From Clostridia bacterium (lineage in GTDB: Bacteria; Bacillota_A; Clostridia; Christensenellales; Borkfalkiaceae), in assembly GCA_017507595.1 (NCBI GenBank), contig JAFWAM010000214.1, positions 1-8,173 on the forward strand: a DNA stretch of 8,173 nt, read 5' to 3'. Positions 5,337 through 8,173 of this stretch are shown piece by piece. The notes below the pieces were generated by a model that did not search any database, was not told where the DNA came from, and worked only from the letters and a program-made list of their open reading frames with translations. Position 1 is the first letter of the stretch. Every line of letters starts with the position of its first letter. The translations under genes and the position numbers were made by a program.

Positions 5337-6779
5337 ATGAGTAAGATTATTGGTATTGACGCAGGTACAACTTCAATCCGTTCGGCAGTTTACGATACGG
5401 AAAGTGGCGAGTTTTTTGTTGCAAGGCAAAAAGCAGTCGATCAGTATTATCCTCACCCCGGCTGGGTGGAGGAGGACGCCGACGAAATTTACATGTCCAC
5501 CCTTTTGTGTCTTGAAGACGCCATCGAAAAGACAGACTTTACAGCCGCGGGCATTGGTATAACCAACATGCGCGAGACGGTTATCGCGTGGGATAAAAAA
5601 ACACAAAAACCCCTCTATAACGCGATTATCTGGCAATGTCGCCGCACAAAGGACTATTGCGAGGGCTTGAGTGCAGATCAAAAAGCCCTTATAAAGGAGC
5701 GCACAGGCCTTGTGGTTGACGCTTACTTTTCGGCAAGCAAAATACGCTGGCTTATTGACAACGTAAAAGGGGTTAAAAGGGCCCTTAGTCGCGGCGATCT
5801 TATGGTCGGCACGGTTGAAAGTTATGTTATTTACAGGCTGACCGGTGGCAAAAGCTTTGTCACAGACGTCACCAACGCCTCAAGGACCATGCTTTTCAAC
5901 ATAAAGACCCTTGACTATGACGACGATCTTTTAAGGCTTTTTGATATCCCAAGGGAAATTCTTCCCAAGGTTATCGCAAATGACGAAATCGCAGGCTACT
6001 ATACTTACGAGGGCAAGGATTACCCCATTTGCGGCGTAATAGGCGATCAGCAATCGGCCCTTTACGGGCAGGAATGCTTTACACGCGGATCGGCAAAGAT
6101 TACTTACGGCACGGGGATGTTCCTTCTCTTTAACACGGGTGAAACCCTTCCTCGGTCAGAAAGCGGCATACTTGCAACCGTTGCCTACAAGGCGGGGGGC
6201 AAGGTTTGTTACGCTTTAGAAGGTTCTGTTTTTAATGCCGGCACGGCCATTCAGTGGTTAAGGGATAAAATGGGTATTATTACTGAGGCCAAGGAAAGTG
6301 AACTTTTAGCAAAATCCGTAAAAAGCACGGAGGGGGTCTGCTTCGTCCCGGCGTTTACGGGCCTTGGTGCGCCGTATTGGAATCCTGACGCAACGGGGCT
6401 TATTTCGGGCATCACAAGGAATACGTCCCGCGCCCATATCGTAAGGGCCTCGCTGGAGGCAATGGCTTTTTCCTGCCGACAGCTTTTCGGCATAATGGAA
6501 AAGGAAAGCGGCGTCAAGCTTGAATACATACGGGCAGACGGCGGTGCAGCGGCCAACGGATTTTTAATGAGCTTCCAGGCTGACGAGCTGGGCGTTAACG
6601 TTCACGTCCCCGAGAGTACGGAGTCAACCGTTCTCGGTGCCATCAAACTTTGCATCCGCGGACTTAACCTTAAGGACGATCATTGCATTAAGGACGGTAA
6701 GACCTATCCGCCGCGGTATGCCCCCCATGACAAAGAATATAATAATTGGCTTAAGGCCGTTGAAAGGTGCATGTTATGA
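5337..6779 (+). CDS. glpK: FGGY-family kinase, probable glycerol kinase
   Basis: The predicted reaction is ATP + glycerol to glycerol-3-phosphate, in the cytoplasm. The 480-residue protein aligns along its whole length with E. coli GlpK (502 aa). It has the phosphate loop DAGTTSIR (8-15), ITNMRE with the glycerol-contacting Arg79-Glu80, IIWQCRR with Trp99, VDAYFSASK with Tyr130, VTNASRTMLFNI (178-189), GDQQ with Asp237, TYGTG (257-261), the FTGLGAPYWNP stretch (340-350) and DGGAAAN (401-407). Differences from E. coli are Gln to Ala at position 9, Gln to Met at position 78 and a C-terminus about 20 residues shorter. The ATG at 5337 is chosen because the conserved N-terminus begins there; the frame is open further left but reads into the murG start region without family similarity. 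The stop overlaps the next gene's ATG. The glycerol-binding residues support glycerol, but another polyol is possible because no facilitator or glpD is nearby. Confidence 0.88.
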   Translation: MSKIIGIDAGTTSIRSAVYDTESGEFFVARQKAVDQYYPHPGWVEEDADEIYMSTLLCLEDAIEKTDFTAAGIGITNMRETVIAWDKKTQKPLYNAIIWQCRRTKDYCEGLSADQKALIKERTGLVVDAYFSASKIRWLIDNVKGVKRALSRGDLMVGTVESYVIYRLTGGKSFVTDVTNASRTMLFNIKTLDYDDDLLRLFDIPREILPKVIANDEIAGYYTYEGKDYPICGVIGDQQSALYGQECFTRGSAKITYGTGMFLLFNTGETLPRSESGILATVAYKAGGKVCYALEGSVFNAGTAIQWLRDKMGIITEAKESELLAKSVKSTEGVCFVPAFTGLGAPYWNPDATGLISGITRNTSRAHIVRASLEAMAFSCRQLFGIMEKESGVKLEYIRADGGAAANGFLMSFQADELGVNVHVPESTESTVLGAIKLCIRGLNLKDDHCIKDGKTYPPRYAPHDKEYNNWLKAVERCML

Positions 6780-7672
6780 TAAGAAAAGAAATTACAGCGT
6801 ACGACGGAAAACTTATATCCTACGTGGAGTGGCATGTTGAAAGTCCCAAGGGTATAGTTCTTATTTCCCACGGCATGTGTGAGCATTCTCTCCGCTATGA
6901 GTACATTGCCCAAAAGCTTAATGAGGCAGGGTATCTTGTGATATGTGACGACCACAGGGGCCACGGGCTTACCGACAAGGACACCTTAGGGTATTCGGAC
7001 GGCAATATGTACGACGATACCTTAAAGGATATGGCTCTTTTATTAAAAACTTACGGCGAAAAGTACCCCGGTGCAAAAAGAGTTTTGCTTTCCCACAGCT
7101 ACGGCTCCTTTTTGGCCCAAAGGTTTATTCAGGAATATAACGAGTATATTGACGGCGTTATTTTGGGCGGAAGCGCCAACATGGGCGGGGTCTTACCCTA
7201 TGCAGGGGGGCTTGTTGCCTTCCTTGGCTGTACCTTTAAGGGTAAGTCCAAAAAGGCCGTTTTGCTTAAAAAGATCACCTTTGATAACTACAACAAGCAG
7301 CTTAAGGGCGGTAATTTTATCTCTACCATCCCGGAAGAAGTCGACCGCTACCTTCAGGATCCCTATTGCGGATTTATCTGCTCATACAACTTTTACAGAT
7401 ACTTTTTCAAGGGGCTCAGGGCCGTGTACCGTGATAAAAACCTGAAAAAGCTTAATGAAAATTTGCCAATCTTAATAATCAGTGGCGACCGCGACCCGGT
7501 TGGCGGCTTTTCAAAGCTTACCACAAAGCTTTACGATATGTATAAGGCAAGGGGGGTAAAGGACGTCACCTTAAAGCATTACGCCGGCGTCTATCACGAA
7601 TATTTAAACGATACCTCGCGGGAGGAGGCCACCTGCGACATAATAGGCTTCGTTGATAAAATCTGCAGCTAA
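6776..7672 (+). CDS. Alpha/beta hydrolase, lysophospholipase / monoacylglycerol lipase type
   Basis: This is a predicted cytoplasmic serine esterase of 298 residues in the Hydrolase_4 (serine aminopeptidase S33-like) group, which includes lysophospholipases and monoacylglycerol lipases. The oxyanion region is ISHGMCEHSLRY (30-41), followed by DDHRGHG (58-64). The nucleophile elbow is SHSYGS with Ser108; it has Ser where GxSxG normally starts with Gly. The acid is probably Asp240 in SGDRDPVG (236-243), and the base is His274 in GVYHEYLND. A cap of about 70 residues lies between 140 and 215. There is no signal peptide. The start is the ATG at 6776, which overlaps the kinase TGA as ATGA, with AAAGGTG (6763-6769) 6 nt upstream; a GTG at 6767 in the same frame is less likely. 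Translational coupling with a glycerol kinase suggests it frees glycerol from monoacylglycerols or lysolipids. The substrate is inferred. Confidence 0.87.
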   Translation: MIRKEITAYDGKLISYVEWHVESPKGIVLISHGMCEHSLRYEYIAQKLNEAGYLVICDDHRGHGLTDKDTLGYSDGNMYDDTLKDMALLLKTYGEKYPGAKRVLLSHSYGSFLAQRFIQEYNEYIDGVILGGSANMGGVLPYAGGLVAFLGCTFKGKSKKAVLLKKITFDNYNKQLKGGNFISTIPEEVDRYLQDPYCGFICSYNFYRYFFKGLRAVYRDKNLKKLNENLPILIISGDRDPVGGFSKLTTKLYDMYKARGVKDVTLKHYAGVYHEYLNDTSREEATCDIIGFVDKICS

Positions 7673-7679
7673 AAATTAA

Positions 7680-7718
7680 GGGCTTATAGGCGATAACCGA
7701 CCTATAGGCCCATTTTTT
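7680..7718 (+). terminator. Intrinsic terminator of the kinase-hydrolase operon, overlapping the convergent PAP2 stop
   Basis: An 11-bp stem with one T-G wobble (7680-7690 with 7701-7711, GGGCTTATAGG/CCTATAGGCCC) closes a 10-base loop. It is followed by six T residues (7713-7718). It begins 8 bases after the hydrolase stop. Its right arm contains the stop codon of the minus-strand PAP2 gene (7702-7704). On the minus strand the stem is followed by TTAATTTTT, so it may also end the PAP2 transcript. Confidence 0.8.
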
Positions 7719-8173
7719 GTGCTTTTTTGCGTGCGGATATAAGCATATATACATGTATTGATATGGCGGAGACCGTGCCCACAAAAAAGCTTAAAACAAC
7801 GTCGGACGGATAGTGAGCCACAAGGTAGATCCTTGATATACCCATAAAAACCGGTATGACGGCTAAAGCAATACAGGACGGTTTTTTAAAGCTTAGCAAA
7901 AGGGAAACAAAAAAAGCCGTTGCCGCCGCGGTATGGCCTGACGGACATGAAAACCCGTCCTCAAAGGGAAAGCCACCGCACCGCCATACTGAATAGTACT
8001 GGGATGAAAGGTTAGTAAAGGGCCTTTCTCTTGCGATAAGGACCTTTAAAATGAGGTTGGAAAGTATGCCGGCCAAAACAAGGCTTAAAAAAATCTGCCG
8101 GCTCTCTTGGCGGTATTTTTTTGTTGAAAAAAATATTGCCGCCACCAAAAAAAACAGCCAGCCCTTTTCCCCG
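7702..8173 (-). CDS. PAP2-family membrane phosphatase (5' end beyond the window)
   Basis: This is an integral membrane phosphatase of the phosphatidate / undecaprenyl-diphosphate type. About 156 residues are visible. The reading frame stays open to the right edge (visible start GEKGWLFF, typical of sequence near the PAP2 N-terminal membrane region), so the TTG at 8148 is internal and the true start is outside. All three catalytic motifs are intact: KVLIARERP (visible residues 43-51, fitting K-x6-RP), PSGH (77-80), and SRIYLVAHYPSD (113-124, fitting SR-x5-H-x3-D). Several hydrophobic segments surround them, and a basic tail (SARKKAQK) ends the protein. Possible roles are recycling undecaprenyl pyrophosphate (BcrC-like) or dephosphorylating phosphatidic acid or phosphatidylglycerophosphate; motifs alone do not decide. 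It converges on the hydrolase gene with 29 bp between stops, sharing the terminator hairpin. Confidence 0.92.
   Translation of the reverse strand, partial: GEKGWLFFLVAAIFFSTKKYRQESRQIFLSLVLAGILSNLILKVLIARERPFTNLSSQYYSVWRCGGFPFEDGFSCPSGHTAAATAFFVSLLLSFKKPSCIALAVIPVFMGISRIYLVAHYPSDVVLSFFVGTVSAISIHVYMLISARKKAQKMGL

Noticed and set aside
7986..8000. ATACT-GAAT-AGTAC, similar to the repeat over the murG start
   Set aside because: It lies inside the PAP2 coding sequence (codons for QYYSV) and is most likely chance.

Overview
The window reads as an ordinary chromosomal segment of a Gram-positive-type, low-to-mid-GC bacterium, most likely an uncultured member of the Clostridia. The basis is: the mfd to foldase-lipoprotein order seen in many Clostridia; a short-signal lipoprotein; AGGAG-type ribosome binding sites; sigma-A-like promoters with 17-bp spacers; and a MurG of the Gram-positive 'RGDQ' type. 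The genus cannot be named from sequence alone. There is no phage, transposon, CRISPR, tRNA or rRNA signal. No gap between genes exceeds about 190 bases.

Layout. Positions 2-1465 (+) hold the C-terminal part of Mfd, the transcription-repair coupling factor; its N-terminus lies outside the window. After a 190-bp gap with a strong promoter comes a 673-residue lipoprotein of the SurA/PrsA/parvulin kind (1656-3677, +). It ends at an intrinsic terminator that should work in both directions. Two minus-strand genes converge on that terminator: a compact 117-residue HTH regulator with its own promoter (3800-4153), and upstream of it a stand-alone murG (4214-5248).

murG is divergent from a two-gene plus-strand operon: an FGGY kinase closely resembling glycerol kinase (5337-6779) and an alpha/beta hydrolase of the lysophospholipase/monoacylglycerol lipase type (6776-7672), joined by an ATGA overlap. 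A terminator hairpin closes the operon. It overlaps the stop codon of a convergent PAP2-family membrane phosphatase (7702 to the right edge, minus), which is cut by the window end.

How the genes fit together. The hydrolase can be read as freeing glycerol from monoacylglycerols or lysolipids and the kinase as trapping it as glycerol-3-phosphate. MurG and the PAP2 protein may both serve the lipid II / undecaprenyl cycle, although PAP2 specificity is not readable here. The lipoprotein would act outside the membrane in folding secreted proteins.

I see no clearly new multi-gene system. The points most worth a second look are the lipoprotein's apparently split parvulin domain, which lacks its first active-site histidine; a kinase promoter placed so that the transcript would be leaderless; the matching AAAAACC repeat pairs beside two promoters; and an Arg-to-Cys change beside the Mfd DEEQ motif.
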